DNA from: Pyrinomonadaceae bacterium
Lineage (GTDB): Bacteria; Acidobacteriota; Blastocatellia; Pyrinomonadales; Pyrinomonadaceae
DNA length: 64,000 nucleotides
Assembly: GCA_021228405.1 (NCBI GenBank)
Contig: JAJQRF010000012.1
Coordinates: 62,001 to 126,000, forward strand
Reading direction: 5' to 3'
The position numbers were made by a program, and so were the translations under genes. Shown one piece after another: positions 1 through 9,049 of this stretch (its first letter is position 1; every line of letters starts with the position of its first letter). Under the pieces are notes generated by a model. It searched no databases and was not told the origin of the DNA. It worked only from the letters and a program-made list of their open reading frames with translations.

Positions 1-1593
1 GTAAGCGGGCGTGTCCGACGGTATCGAACGAATCGTCAAATTGCCGTTCTGCTCCGCCAGGTCCGCACCGATATAAGCACGATTCAAACCGCTTTCATCG
101 ACCGCCAGACGCAAGCCGAACGGATTCAGGAGCGCGTCGTAATCGATCTCTTCCGTGCCGCGCACATATTTCGTAAAGAAATCGTCGAGGCTTCTTCCAG
201 CCATCATTTCGGCAACTTTCTGAAAATCTTCGGGCGTGTAATTTTTGTCTTTTTTATAAAATTCGGCGTAAAGATAACGGAAAACATCGTCCAGAGATTT
301 TGCGCCGTTCGACGAACTGCGAATCGTCAGGTCGAGCATCATATTCACGATGTCGCCTTTGTCGTAATAGGAAATCTGGTTGTTAACCGCGTTTTCGTCA
401 GGACGGTAATACTTGATCCAGGCATCGAAACTCGCTTCTTCGAGCGAAGTTTCAAATCTGCCCGGACGATTTTGCAACTGCTGAAACATTCCCGCTTTGC
501 CGTTCAGCATTTCCTTGTCGCCGATGATTCCGGCGCGGCGCAAAAGCACCGATTCATAATAGGAAGTTGCGCCTTCGGCAACCCACAACAGCTTCGTGTA
601 ATTTTCGTTTTCGTAATCGAAAGGACCGAGCGCATCGGGACGAATCCGTTTGACATTCCAAAGATGAAAATATTCGTGCGCGACGAGTCCGAGAAAATCG
701 TTATGACGCGATTGCGGTTTGAAACCGAAGCGGCTCCATTGCAGAGCGGTCGAATTTAAATGTTCAAGCCCGCCGCCGCCGCGCAGATTCACGATAAAAG
801 TGTAATCGTTATACGGAAGCTCGCCGAAAATCTTGTAACATTCCTCGATGATCTTCGCCGTATCGGTGGCAATTTTGTTCATATCGTAATTGCCTTCGCC
901 CGAAAAAATATAACGATGCGGTTTGCCCTGAACCGTAAAATTTACTTCCTTGTAATCGCTGACCTCGAACGGCGAATCGTATAAAATATCGAAACTTTCA
1001 GCGCGAAACGTGTTTTCCTGCCCTGCGACCTTTGGCAGTCCGGTCGCTACCTTCCAGTTTTTATACGGTGTGACCTTCACCGTCGAAGGCGTTTTCAATT
1101 GATCTTTAATGAAAAATAAAAGCGCGGCGGGCGTGAAAAATGCGTGCTCGTCATTCAATTCGTTGGTGCGAACCGTCAGTTCGTTCGAGTAAACCTTATA
1201 ACTCGCGGTAATGGTTTTTGCGCCTTTCGTTTCGACCGTCCACGTATTTTTATTGGTTTTCTGCCAATTCAGATTATTTCCGCTTGCGTTTTTGACGGCA
1301 AAATCCTGCACGTGACGCGCATATTCGCGGACGAGATAACTTCCCGGTGTCCACACGGGCATTTTTAATTCCGTTTTGTCCGGCATCTGCGCCCAATCGA
1401 TCTTCATTTCGACTTCCAAAAGATGCGTCCAGGGTTTCGGCATCGAAACCGTAAAATTTATTTCGGGCGGCGTAACTTTTACTTCGATTGTCTGTGTTTT
1501 TGTCGTCTTTGCTCTCTTCTTCTGAGCCGGAGTTTCTTGATACATAGAAAAAATAAGCGCGAAAATAAATAATAGCAGAACTTTTGTTTTCAT
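1..1593 (-). CDS. M61 family (glycyl aminopeptidase-like) metallopeptidase, C-terminus cut by window edge
   Basis: The gene starts at the ATG complementary to 1591-1593 and runs off the left edge with 531 codons present. It opens with a hydrophobic signal peptide (MKTKVLLLFIFALIFS), so the product is exported. The zinc site HEYFH (H306, E307, H310), followed by LWNVKRIRP, and the later WVAEGATSYYE segment are the M61 hallmark. M61 enzymes normally carry a C-terminal PDZ domain, which would lie beyond the edge. It is divergent from the Uma2 gene at 1688. The family cleaves N-terminal Gly/Ala from peptides; the substrate here is unknown. Confidence 0.93.
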   Translation of the reverse strand, partial: MKTKVLLLFIFALIFSMYQETPAQKKRAKTTKTQTIEVKVTPPEINFTVSMPKPWTHLLEVEMKIDWAQMPDKTELKMPVWTPGSYLVREYARHVQDFAVKNASGNNLNWQKTNKNTWTVETKGAKTITASYKVYSNELTVRTNELNDEHAFFTPAALLFFIKDQLKTPSTVKVTPYKNWKVATGLPKVAGQENTFRAESFDILYDSPFEVSDYKEVNFTVQGKPHRYIFSGEGNYDMNKIATDTAKIIEECYKIFGELPYNDYTFIVNLRGGGGLEHLNSTALQWSRFGFKPQSRHNDFLGLVAHEYFHLWNVKRIRPDALGPFDYENENYTKLLWVAEGATSYYESVLLRRAGIIGDKEMLNGKAGMFQQLQNRPGRFETSLEEASFDAWIKYYRPDENAVNNQISYYDKGDIVNMMLDLTIRSSSNGAKSLDDVFRYLYAEFYKKDKNYTPEDFQKVAEMMAGRSLDDFFTKYVRGTEEIDYDALLNPFGLRLAVDESGLNRAYIGADLAEQNGNLTIRSIPSDTPAY

Positions 1594-1687
1594 AAATTTA
1601 TGTGTATTACTTTTGCCGTTCAGGTCAAATTATCGTTTGATTGTTTTCAATTCTACTACGAAACAATTATTTGCTAAAATTTCATTT

Positions 1688-2254
1688 ATGGGATTGCCGA
1701 AGCTCAAAACCAAGATCAGCGTGGAAGATTATCTCGAAGGAGAAAAAATCAGTCCGGTCAAACACGAATTTATCGAGGGTGAAGTTTACGCAATGGCTGG
1801 CACGACGATTCGCCACAATATCATCGCCGGAGAGATTTACGCCCGTTTGCTTGTAAAATTAGCCGATTCAAAATGCCAACCATTTATGTCTGATGTTAAA
1901 GTTCGTGCCAGCGCAAAGACTTTCTATTATCCTGATGTAATGGTTTCGTGCGAAGAAATCAATCAAAATTCGCTTTTATGTGAAAAACCGATCTTGATTG
2001 TCGAAGTCGTTTCGCCTTCGACCGAACATATCGACCGCCGTGAAAAACTGCTCTTTTATCAACAAATGCCGAGCGTGCAGGAATACGTCATCGTTGACCA
2101 GAAAAAGATGAATATTGAAGTTCACCAGCGGCAAAATGACGGTCGATGGATAACTTATTTTTTCGATGAAGCCGACGACGAGATCGAATTTCAATCCGTC
2201 GGTCTGACTTTGCCGATCACCGATATTTACAGGCGTGTTCGCTTTAACAAATAA
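1688..2254 (+). CDS. Uma2 family (DUF820) restriction-endonuclease-fold protein
   Basis: A 188-residue protein beginning MGLPKLKTKISVEDYLEG. The start at 1688 is preferred over the upstream in-frame codon at 1613 because the paralogue at 45629 begins with the same MGLxKLKTKIS sequence. The family has a PD-(D/E)xK nuclease-like fold; here the core is PDVMVSC, then LIVEVVSPSTE and a downstream DRREKL. Uma2 proteins are abundant in cyanobacteria and Acidobacteriota and their biological role is poorly known. A TAAAAT box ends 7 nt before the ATG with no Shine-Dalgarno, so the mRNA may be leaderless. The stop codon overlaps the start of the MFS gene (TAATG), suggesting translational coupling. Confidence 0.88.
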   Translation: MGLPKLKTKISVEDYLEGEKISPVKHEFIEGEVYAMAGTTIRHNIIAGEIYARLLVKLADSKCQPFMSDVKVRASAKTFYYPDVMVSCEEINQNSLLCEKPILIVEVVSPSTEHIDRREKLLFYQQMPSVQEYVIVDQKKMNIEVHQRQNDGRWITYFFDEADDEIEFQSVGLTLPITDIYRRVRFNK

Positions 2255-3492
2255 TGCAGTCAGAAGCACCAAAAGAAAAATTCTTAACCAAACCTCTCAT
2301 TATCATTTTTGTTACCATCTTTATCGATCTGGTCGGATTCGGTGTGGCAATTCCCGTTTTGCCGGAATATGCCAAAAATGAATTCGGCGCGTCGCCGTTC
2401 GTGATCGGCTGGCTGATCGCTTCATATTCGATTATGCAGTTTATCTCAACGCCTTTTCTCGGACAGCTTTCGGATAAATACGGGCGGCGACCCATTTTGT
2501 TCATCTCGCTTCTGGGAACTTCGACGGCGGCTTTAATTACGGGTTTGGCTTCGACGCTTCCGCTCCTGTTTTTCGGCAGAATCTTTGACGGCATCACGGG
2601 CGGCAATATTTCGACCGCACAAGCCTACATTGCCGACATAACTACGCGTGAAAACCGCGCTAAAGGAATGGGATTGATCGGCGCGGCGTTTGGTCTGGGC
2701 TTTATTTTCGGTCCCGCGATCGGCGGAATTTTGAGTAAATTCGGCACACACGTCCCGTTTTTCTTCGTTTCCGCGCTGGCGTTTACGAATGCTTGTCTGC
2801 TCTATTTCATTCTGCCCGAATCCCGGAAATTCACCGAAAACGCCGAAAGAAAAGGTCGCTTCGCCGAGATTTTCGACGGTTTCAGAGAATCGCGTTTCGC
2901 TTTGATGACGGTGATCTATTTTCTTTTGATCGTCGCCTTTTCGATTATGACGACAGTTTTTTCGCAATACACGATGTATCGTTTCGGCTACACGGCGGTT
3001 CAAAACGGTTATCTTTTTGCGTTCGTCGGCGTGTTGGCGATCTTGATGCAAGGCGGATTTTTTGCACGTTTGGCAAAGATTTTCGGCGAAGCGTGGCTCG
3101 TCGTGATCGGTTCCCTGCTTTTGTTTTTGAGTTTTCTCGCCGTTCCTTTCGTCAGTCCGGCGGCGGGCGGTTTGACGGCGTTGCTGGTCGGAACCGCTTG
3201 TTTTTCACTCGGAAATTCGCTTGCGTCGCCGGCGATTACAAGTCTGGCATCGAAGGAAGCGAACGACGAAGCACAGGGAAAAACTCTGGGAATTTTGCAA
3301 TCGGCGGCAAGTCTTGCCCGCGCCATCGGTCCGGCAATGTCCGCATTTTTGCTTTACAGTGCAAGCGCGCCGCAAAATATCGAAGACTTCACGCTTTTCC
3401 GCACGTTCTGGACGGCGGCAGGAATTATGTTTGCGGCAATGCTGTTTTCGGTTTATTTTCTGAAAGGCTCGAATCGGCGGGAATTTGCTTAA
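2254..3492 (+). CDS. MFS transporter, TetA-like DHA1 family
   Basis: A 412-residue inner-membrane protein with about 12 hydrophobic segments. It has the MFS loop motif GQLSDKYGRRP between helices 2 and 3 and the drug/H+ antiporter sequence GAAFGLGFIFGPAIGG of helix 5, which together place it in the DHA1 family near TetA/Bmr exporters. The substrate cannot be told from sequence. It overlaps the Uma2 stop by one base, so the two are probably co-translated, although no functional link is obvious. The next gene converges only 3 bp away, leaving no room for a separate terminator. Confidence 0.92.
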   Translation: MQSEAPKEKFLTKPLIIIFVTIFIDLVGFGVAIPVLPEYAKNEFGASPFVIGWLIASYSIMQFISTPFLGQLSDKYGRRPILFISLLGTSTAALITGLASTLPLLFFGRIFDGITGGNISTAQAYIADITTRENRAKGMGLIGAAFGLGFIFGPAIGGILSKFGTHVPFFFVSALAFTNACLLYFILPESRKFTENAERKGRFAEIFDGFRESRFALMTVIYFLLIVAFSIMTTVFSQYTMYRFGYTAVQNGYLFAFVGVLAILMQGGFFARLAKIFGEAWLVVIGSLLLFLSFLAVPFVSPAAGGLTALLVGTACFSLGNSLASPAITSLASKEANDEAQGKTLGILQSAASLARAIGPAMSAFLLYSASAPQNIEDFTLFRTFWTAAGIMFAAMLFSVYFLKGSNRREFA

Positions 3493-3495
3493 GAG

Positions 3496-6474
3496 TCAAC
3501 TAACGGCTCGTTGGATTTTTTCTTGTTTGTAAGCGACCGGAAAAACAAGCCGGAAAACCGTTCCCGTTCCCTTTTCACTTTTCGCTTCGATGGTTCCGGC
3601 GTGTTCCTGCACGATTCCATAAGAAACCGCCAGCCCCAACCCCGTTCCGCTTCCGACTTCTTTGGTCGTAAAGAAAGGATCGAAAATCTTGGTCAGATTT
3701 TCCTGAGAAATGCCTTCGCCCGTGTCGGAAACTTCGATGATGATTTCATCTTCGTTTTCAATGAAAGTTTTCAGCGCAATCGTGCCGCCGCCATACATCG
3801 CATCACGCGCATTCAGGATCAGATTTGTGAAAACCTGCTGTAATTTTCCGCCGTTTCCCTGAATCTTCGGCGGTTCCGAAAGGTAATTTTTAACGATCTC
3901 GATCTGCGATTTCCGAAGTTGTGGTTCGAGTAACTGGAGCGTATCGTCGAGCAGTTTATTAATGTCTATCTCCACAAAATCCGATGCGTTGCCGGTGCGC
4001 GAGAAATTTAAAAGATTGCCGACAATATTCGATGCGCGATCCGTCTGACGTTGCATTTTCTGCAAAAGCGCGTGTTTCGGATCGGTTTCGGGAATCATTC
4101 CGAGAAGCATCTGCGTGTAGCTCGAAACGCCCGTCAAAGGCGTGTTTACTTCGTGCGCGACACCTGCGGCAAGCAGTCCGATGCTCGAAAGTTTTTCGCT
4201 CTGTTGTAAAGTTTCTTCAAGTTTGACGCGTGACGTGACATTTTCCAAAACGACGATCGCTCCCGTTTGATCGTTTGAAACCGAACGCAACGGTGCAACT
4301 GCGACATTCAAAACCAACGATCTGCCGAAAGCATCGCGTGTCAAAAGTTTGTAAGCATTACGAACTTCGGTCAGATGCCAACGAGATTTGCCGAGAATGT
4401 TTTCCAGGTTCAATGCAAAACTTTCGTCGAAAATATCTTCGATATATTTTCCGACCGCCGCTTCGCGCTCTAAACCGATCATCTGTTCGACCGTCGAATT
4501 ACAGCGCGTAATGCACCCGTTTTCATCGACCGCCAACAAACCGACGTTAACGGATTCAACGATGGATTCGTTAAATTCCTTCAAAAGCGCGAGTTCCTCG
4601 GCGCGTTTTTTCTGTTCCTGATACAGCAAACTGTTTTCGATCGCAACCGCGATATAACCCGAAACCGTTTGCAAAATGTCTAAATCTTCCGAGGTCAAAA
4701 GCGAACCGTCGGAAGCACGTCCGAGTCCGATCACGGCAACCATTTTGCTTCGCACGACACACGGCACAAAGTAGTGAAGTTCCTGACGGATAATCACTTT
4801 ACCGTTGCCGTTGCCGTTTTCGTTACCGTTTAGATGAATCTTTTCGATCTCGGTAAACTCATCGGCACGAACGATTCCTTTTTCGGCTGATTTTTGCCTA
4901 ATCATCTGCCGAAAATCGTTCGGGATCGGAAAAGCTTCGCTTAAACCGAGCGATTTCGCAAGTTTATATTGTTCGGGAAAATTTTGATCTTCGATAAATA
5001 CGGCAACTTTTTCAACGTCTAAAACCTGTCGCAATCTTTCCGACAAAGCAGTTAAAAGCGGGTCGAGCGCAGTCGTTGCCGAAAGCGTTCTGCCGAAATC
5101 GAGCAAACCGTTGCGCAGGTCATAGCGTTCGCCGTAAAAAAAACGGTCGGCGCGTTCCTGCAAGTATTTTTTCAGCGGTTCGCTCAAAAGCACGATCGCC
5201 GCCATCGCAATTATCGCGATCAAAGCCCGAAGCGTGATTTCCGTCGTCGAAAGATTGTTGCCGACCGCCAGAAAAACGAGTCCGAGCGCAACCGCCCCGA
5301 TCATCATCGCAATCGCCACCGTCGTCATCGCATAAACGAGTGCACGGCGGACGACCACATCAACGTCCATCAAACGATAACGCACGACCGAATGACCGAA
5401 ACTTAAAGGAATCAGCGCAAGCGGCAGGATCGTTACCGCCGAGGTGACGGTATCTTCGGGAAGATAAACAAACCGCTTAACGATTTGAAAAATCGCAATC
5501 GGAAAAACTGCCGCAATCGTTCCCCACATCGCCCATTTCAAGCGTTGTCGAACGAGCGGTTGTTTGTTCTTAAAAAATCTCCAGACCAGAAATCCTGCAC
5601 CGGTGGTCGTTCCGATCACGAAATGATACAGATTTGCTTGATAGAGCGCGGCAAAAAGATTGAATTTATCGACGAATCTGCTTAATGATTCAGAAAATGC
5701 GGCATTCGGGAAAAATTGCGGTATGAGCGAAATAAAGACTATCGAAAGAGAAATAACGCTCGCCGGAACGTAAAGTAAAATCGTTTTCCAGCGCGATTCG
5801 TCGAAAACCTCGCTTCTGACCGGGTAACGTGTGCAAAAATGCAGAAATAAAGGGACGAACAGGGCAAAGGCTATTTCATCGAGAAGCTGAATCGCCAAAT
5901 CCAAATCTTCGCCGAGCCCGATGGCTTTATAACTTAAAAAAACGAACGCCGCCAGACAAACCGTCGCAAAATGGATGATAAATGGCGAATGTCCGCCTTG
6001 CTTGAGTAAAACGAAAAGCCCGACTCCGAGCCAGATCAAACCGACAACCGCCAGAAAAATAAGTGAAGAATTCCAACGCGGAAGCGCGTCGATCTTTCTC
6101 AGATCGGCGTAATAATAATTGTTGGCAAATGAATAGGAAGGTCGCTGGTAAAAATAAGTCAAGTGCCCGTCAACGCCGGCGACTTCGAGAAACATCAGAA
6201 CGTCCGCGGGCGAAGTGATCTCTTCCGTGTTATCGCCTTCAAGACCGATTCCGATGAGTTTATCGCCGGAAGCGATTCCGGCGCGTGCCGCCGCCAAACC
6301 GGGCGTGACTTTACCCGCATAAACTCCGTCTTTCTTCTGAATCCATTCAACGCCGTCGGTCGGCGGAAGGCTGTGATAAGTTCGTTGCGAGAGGTTCAAT
6401 GCGCCGCCGACAAGAAACAATACGCTTGCCAGCAACCATATTAAACTCCAACTTGTCAGCAACTTTCCCTTCAT
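3496..6474 (-). CDS. Membrane sensor histidine kinase (PDZ-multi-TM-GAF-PAS-HisKA-HATPase), orphan
   Basis: A 992-residue hybrid-architecture kinase. After an N-terminal membrane anchor comes a PDZ-like segment (about residues 40-115), then eight or so membrane helices to about residue 420. These are followed by a GAF domain (DPLLTALSERLRQVLDVEKV), a PAS domain (ESVNVGLLAVDENG), a HisKA domain with the phosphoacceptor in GVAHEVNTPLTG, and an HATPase_c domain with an N-box (NLILNARDAM), DTGEGIS and [11 protein letters not shown]. No response regulator lies next to it. Its catalytic end closely resembles that of the kinase at 49297, which sits beside an NtrC-type regulator. An Asn/Gly-rich stretch (NGNENGNGNGK) lies in the GAF region. 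The signal sensed is unknown. Confidence 0.93.
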   Translation of the reverse strand: MKGKLLTSWSLIWLLASVLFLVGGALNLSQRTYHSLPPTDGVEWIQKKDGVYAGKVTPGLAAARAGIASGDKLIGIGLEGDNTEEITSPADVLMFLEVAGVDGHLTYFYQRPSYSFANNYYYADLRKIDALPRWNSSLIFLAVVGLIWLGVGLFVLLKQGGHSPFIIHFATVCLAAFVFLSYKAIGLGEDLDLAIQLLDEIAFALFVPLFLHFCTRYPVRSEVFDESRWKTILLYVPASVISLSIVFISLIPQFFPNAAFSESLSRFVDKFNLFAALYQANLYHFVIGTTTGAGFLVWRFFKNKQPLVRQRLKWAMWGTIAAVFPIAIFQIVKRFVYLPEDTVTSAVTILPLALIPLSFGHSVVRYRLMDVDVVVRRALVYAMTTVAIAMMIGAVALGLVFLAVGNNLSTTEITLRALIAIIAMAAIVLLSEPLKKYLQERADRFFYGERYDLRNGLLDFGRTLSATTALDPLLTALSERLRQVLDVEKVAVFIEDQNFPEQYKLAKSLGLSEAFPIPNDFRQMIRQKSAEKGIVRADEFTEIEKIHLNGNENGNGNGKVIIRQELHYFVPCVVRSKMVAVIGLGRASDGSLLTSEDLDILQTVSGYIAVAIENSLLYQEQKKRAEELALLKEFNESIVESVNVGLLAVDENGCITRCNSTVEQMIGLEREAAVGKYIEDIFDESFALNLENILGKSRWHLTEVRNAYKLLTRDAFGRSLVLNVAVAPLRSVSNDQTGAIVVLENVTSRVKLEETLQQSEKLSSIGLLAAGVAHEVNTPLTGVSSYTQMLLGMIPETDPKHALLQKMQRQTDRASNIVGNLLNFSRTGNASDFVEIDINKLLDDTLQLLEPQLRKSQIEIVKNYLSEPPKIQGNGGKLQQVFTNLILNARDAMYGGGTIALKTFIENEDEIIIEVSDTGEGISQENLTKIFDPFFTTKEVGSGTGLGLAVSYGIVQEHAGTIEAKSEKGTGTVFRLVFPVAYKQEKIQRAVS

Positions 6475-6671
6475 GGCGGTAAATGAGATAAACTCAAACG
6501 TTTTTCGGATGCAAAATGTGTTCCAATATCAGAAACGATTTCATCTTTTACTAATTTTCGTATTTAATCTGTATTTCAGATAACTTTACAGTCATAAATT
6601 ATTAATACGACTGGATTTTCATTCAGTTTTTTGCTTTACAATCCAAGTTTTTGGAGTTTTTGAAAAACAAA

Positions 6672-6714
6672 AAAAGCAGCCGCGTAAAATTTCGCGTTTG
6701 CCGCTTTTCTTCCA
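6672..6714 (-). terminator. Probable terminator of the barrel-protein gene
   Basis: An imperfect inverted repeat (GCAAACGCG / CGCGGCTGC with a two-base mismatch, flanked by AAAA/TTTT) lies just downstream of the stop at 6735 and is followed by a run of T on the minus strand. The rest of the 6475-6734 gap shows nothing further that I recognise. Confidence 0.5.
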
Positions 6715-6734
6715 ACAAAAACAAGACCTGAATT

Positions 6735-8474
6735 TTAGAATCTGACAAGAATTCCGCCGCGCAGAATTCTGCCTTGAGAATTAAGTTTCAAGCTTCCCTC
6801 TTCGCCCGTCACTCCGGTTTGAAAATCAAATAAGTTTCTTGCATCCATTATCGCTTCGGCGCGAATCGGCAAGCCCAAAGTCGGCAAAGATTGCGTTACT
6901 AAAATGCTCAGGCTCGGGTCGTAGATCGCCAATCTGCCCTGAAAAGGATCGACGGCAAAAACGGTTGCCTGCGGCGATAAACGAAAAATGGTTTTGATGC
7001 TCGTTCCGGTTTTCAGATCGGCATTGACCTGTCCGTAAAAAGTCTGGAAAAAGTCGTTTTCAAAAACTTCCGCCGGATTTGTGACGGCTTTTTCCGAAAT
7101 CTTCTGCCCATTTCCGAAAGAATAACCTGCCGATGTCGAAAAACGACTGGTTAAGCGACGATTGTAAACGATCCTGATTCCCTGCGATTTGCCTTGTTGA
7201 TCGGCAACAAAATCATTGAACTCTTCACTGCCGACCGAACTGAACGGCAAACGCATCAGACCGACTCCGCGACCGAGCGTGGTGTCGAAAAAAGCATTTG
7301 CCTCGACGCTTGATTTGTTGTCTATGATGCGTTCGACCCCAAATTCCAGGCGGCGGCTCTTGTTCATCTGCGGCTTGCCTTTTTCAACCACAAAATCTTC
7401 GATCACAACAGGTTCCTGAAAAGCAATCGAGGTGCCTTCGAGGTCGATGGCATTTGCCCAGTTTTTTTCTTCGGTTTTACCTGTATAAGCGGTGCGGAAG
7501 CGCGTTTTATTATTTATGTCGAACTGCAATCCCAGGCGCGGACTGATCGAAAAATCGTTTCCGGCACCGAGAAAGCGTGAATAATCCATCCCAAGAACGA
7601 GAATTACGCCATCTTTAACCTTCCATTCATCCAAAGCCTGGATGGAAAACTGTCCGAGTTGTTTTTCCTGATTATTGACTTCGACTTTTCCAAATTTCCC
7701 AACTGATGAAGTGATCTGAAACTGATGATTCTCGTTTGCCCGAATTTTGGCTTTTGCTTCAAAAACCTGCGGAGCGTTTTTCGTTCCGGTCTGCGCGGAA
7801 ATAATTATCTCCGCATCTTCGCTAACCGGCAAAAGCGTGGCAAAATTTACGCCCGTGTAATTTTCTTCACCCGAATTTGCAAAATAAGTCTGAACAACGC
7901 TTTGACCTTTTCGACCTTTTTCTTCCGTTTCGGTTTCGGCAACTTCAACCGCTTCTTCGACTGTATTTTCATCGATCGGCGCATTGCCTTCCTTATTTTG
8001 GTAAACCGAACGGCTGGCATTTGCGGCGCGAATCCGCCATTTTGAACTGTTGCGGTCAAGTCGTTTTTCGGGCAGAGTGTTTCCGCTTCCCGAACGTTCG
8101 AGTTTGAAGCCGTAACTTAATTCGGTCGCACGATTGACCGAAACCTCGCCGAGCGTGACCGGATTAAAGCCTTGTGCAACTGCCAGAATCGTATAAGTTC
8201 CGGGCAAAATTTTTGCCAGAAAACTTCCGTCCGAAGCTGAACGAACTTGTTTTAGAAGCTTTGAAGTTCCGACCCGAAAGATCGAAACGTATGCGTTCGA
8301 GATCGGACTTCCGCCTTCGTCGCGCACGATTCCCTTGATTACGCCGAGATTTCCGTTTTTTACCACGACAACTTTCGCCTGTGTTTCAGGCGAAAGCAGA
8401 AAAACCGCCGAAAAAACGGTCAATGCAACAAAAATCGGCTTTAGAAAACTTTTTGGGGTATCAGAAGAAAACAT
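6735..8474 (-). CDS. Outer-membrane beta-barrel protein with N-terminal carboxypeptidase-regulatory-like domain
   Basis: A 579-residue protein. A signal peptide (KPIFVALTVFSAVFLL) is followed by a CarboxypepD_reg-like beta-sandwich at about residues 45-115 (IKGIVRDEGGSPISNAYV ... SDGSFLAKILPGTYTI). The remainder is rich in alternating polar/aromatic strands and ends in LVRF, the C-terminal aromatic signature recognised by the BAM complex. It resembles acidobacterial Oar/TonB-dependent-receptor-like proteins but is short, and I see no TonB box or plug domain between the sandwich and the barrel. A GGAGG ribosome site lies 11 nt upstream of the start. The transported substrate is unknown. Confidence 0.75.
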   Translation of the reverse strand: MFSSDTPKSFLKPIFVALTVFSAVFLLSPETQAKVVVVKNGNLGVIKGIVRDEGGSPISNAYVSIFRVGTSKLLKQVRSASDGSFLAKILPGTYTILAVAQGFNPVTLGEVSVNRATELSYGFKLERSGSGNTLPEKRLDRNSSKWRIRAANASRSVYQNKEGNAPIDENTVEEAVEVAETETEEKGRKGQSVVQTYFANSGEENYTGVNFATLLPVSEDAEIIISAQTGTKNAPQVFEAKAKIRANENHQFQITSSVGKFGKVEVNNQEKQLGQFSIQALDEWKVKDGVILVLGMDYSRFLGAGNDFSISPRLGLQFDINNKTRFRTAYTGKTEEKNWANAIDLEGTSIAFQEPVVIEDFVVEKGKPQMNKSRRLEFGVERIIDNKSSVEANAFFDTTLGRGVGLMRLPFSSVGSEEFNDFVADQQGKSQGIRIVYNRRLTSRFSTSAGYSFGNGQKISEKAVTNPAEVFENDFFQTFYGQVNADLKTGTSIKTIFRLSPQATVFAVDPFQGRLAIYDPSLSILVTQSLPTLGLPIRAEAIMDARNLFDFQTGVTGEEGSLKLNSQGRILRGGILVRF

Positions 8475-8733
8475 CTAAAAAGCGACCTCCAAACAAATTC
8501 AAGGGGAGAACTTATTTTCAGGAGAAGCTGAAATTCTATCCTAAAATCAGACCAAAAACCAATGAATATAAAAAGTCGCTTTTACAAGCAACTTTCGTAT
8601 TTTCTTTTGTAAAATCAAATGTGTCAAGCCTGTAAAGACACCTAAGTTTGGTTATGTGATGCCTCACAGAAAACAAAGGTTGTCGTATCGGAGAAGAATT
8701 TTCTCTTAATTTTCGCTCTGTTGCACAATAAAC
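8475..8733. other. Intergenic, no gene seen
   Basis: Upstream region of the barrel-protein gene and of the tRNA. It is AT-rich. No open frame with family similarity and no recognisable RNA was found. Confidence 0.6.
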
Positions 8734-8761
8734 TTGACAAACTTTTTTGAAAAGCTAGAAT
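8734..8761 (+). promoter_or_regulatory. Sigma70-type promoter of tRNA-Ser
   Basis: TTGACA at 8734-8739 and TAGAAT at 8756-8761 with a 16-bp spacer. The predicted transcription start near 8768 is about 28 nt before the tRNA. This is the best consensus promoter in the window. Confidence 0.8.
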
Positions 8762-8795
8762 AAAAAATTGCTTTTCGAGTTTGAAAACTTAGTGC

Positions 8796-8886
8796 GGAGA
8801 TGTGGCTGAGTGGCTGAAAGCGGCAGTTTGCTAAATTGTTGAGGATCAAAAGTCCTCCACAGGTTCGAATCCTGTCATCTCCGCCA
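8796..8886 (+). tRNA. tRNA-Ser(GCT)
   Basis: The acceptor arm GGAGATG pairs with CATCTCC (8876-8882). The discriminator base is G, as expected for serine, and CCA is encoded (8884-8886). The anticodon loop TTGCTAA gives GCT, reading AGC/AGU. A long variable arm (GAGGA...TCCTC) and the T arm ACAGG-TTCGAAT-CCTGT complete a class II tRNA. Confidence 0.95.
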
Positions 8887-8911
8887 TCTGATTTTAAGTA
8901 GCCGGTAATCA

Positions 8912-9043
8912 GCAGTCAGTAGTCAGTAGATTTTTCTTCTGAAAACTGATTTTTGATTATCGGCTAAAATTATTTTAGCGATTATATTTACATTGCCGGT
9001 CATAGCGTTTCAGTGATTTTTACTGACTACTGACCACTGACCA
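8912..9043. repeat. Word-type inverted repeat (AGTCAGT) between tRNA-Ser and gltX
   Basis: The left arm at 8912-8929 is built of repeated AGTCAGT words. The right arm at 9021-9043 is its near reverse complement (TACTGACTACTGACCACTG). It ends 6 nt before the gltX start. It belongs to the same architectural class as the repeats at 17616, 19261, 26108, 35457, 40474, 41861 and 42664. Confidence 0.75.
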
Positions 9044-9049
9044 CTTTAT

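Noticed and set aside
2533-3503. Long frames on both strands inside the MFS gene
   Set aside because: Shadows of the MFS frame with Arg/Phe-rich composition.
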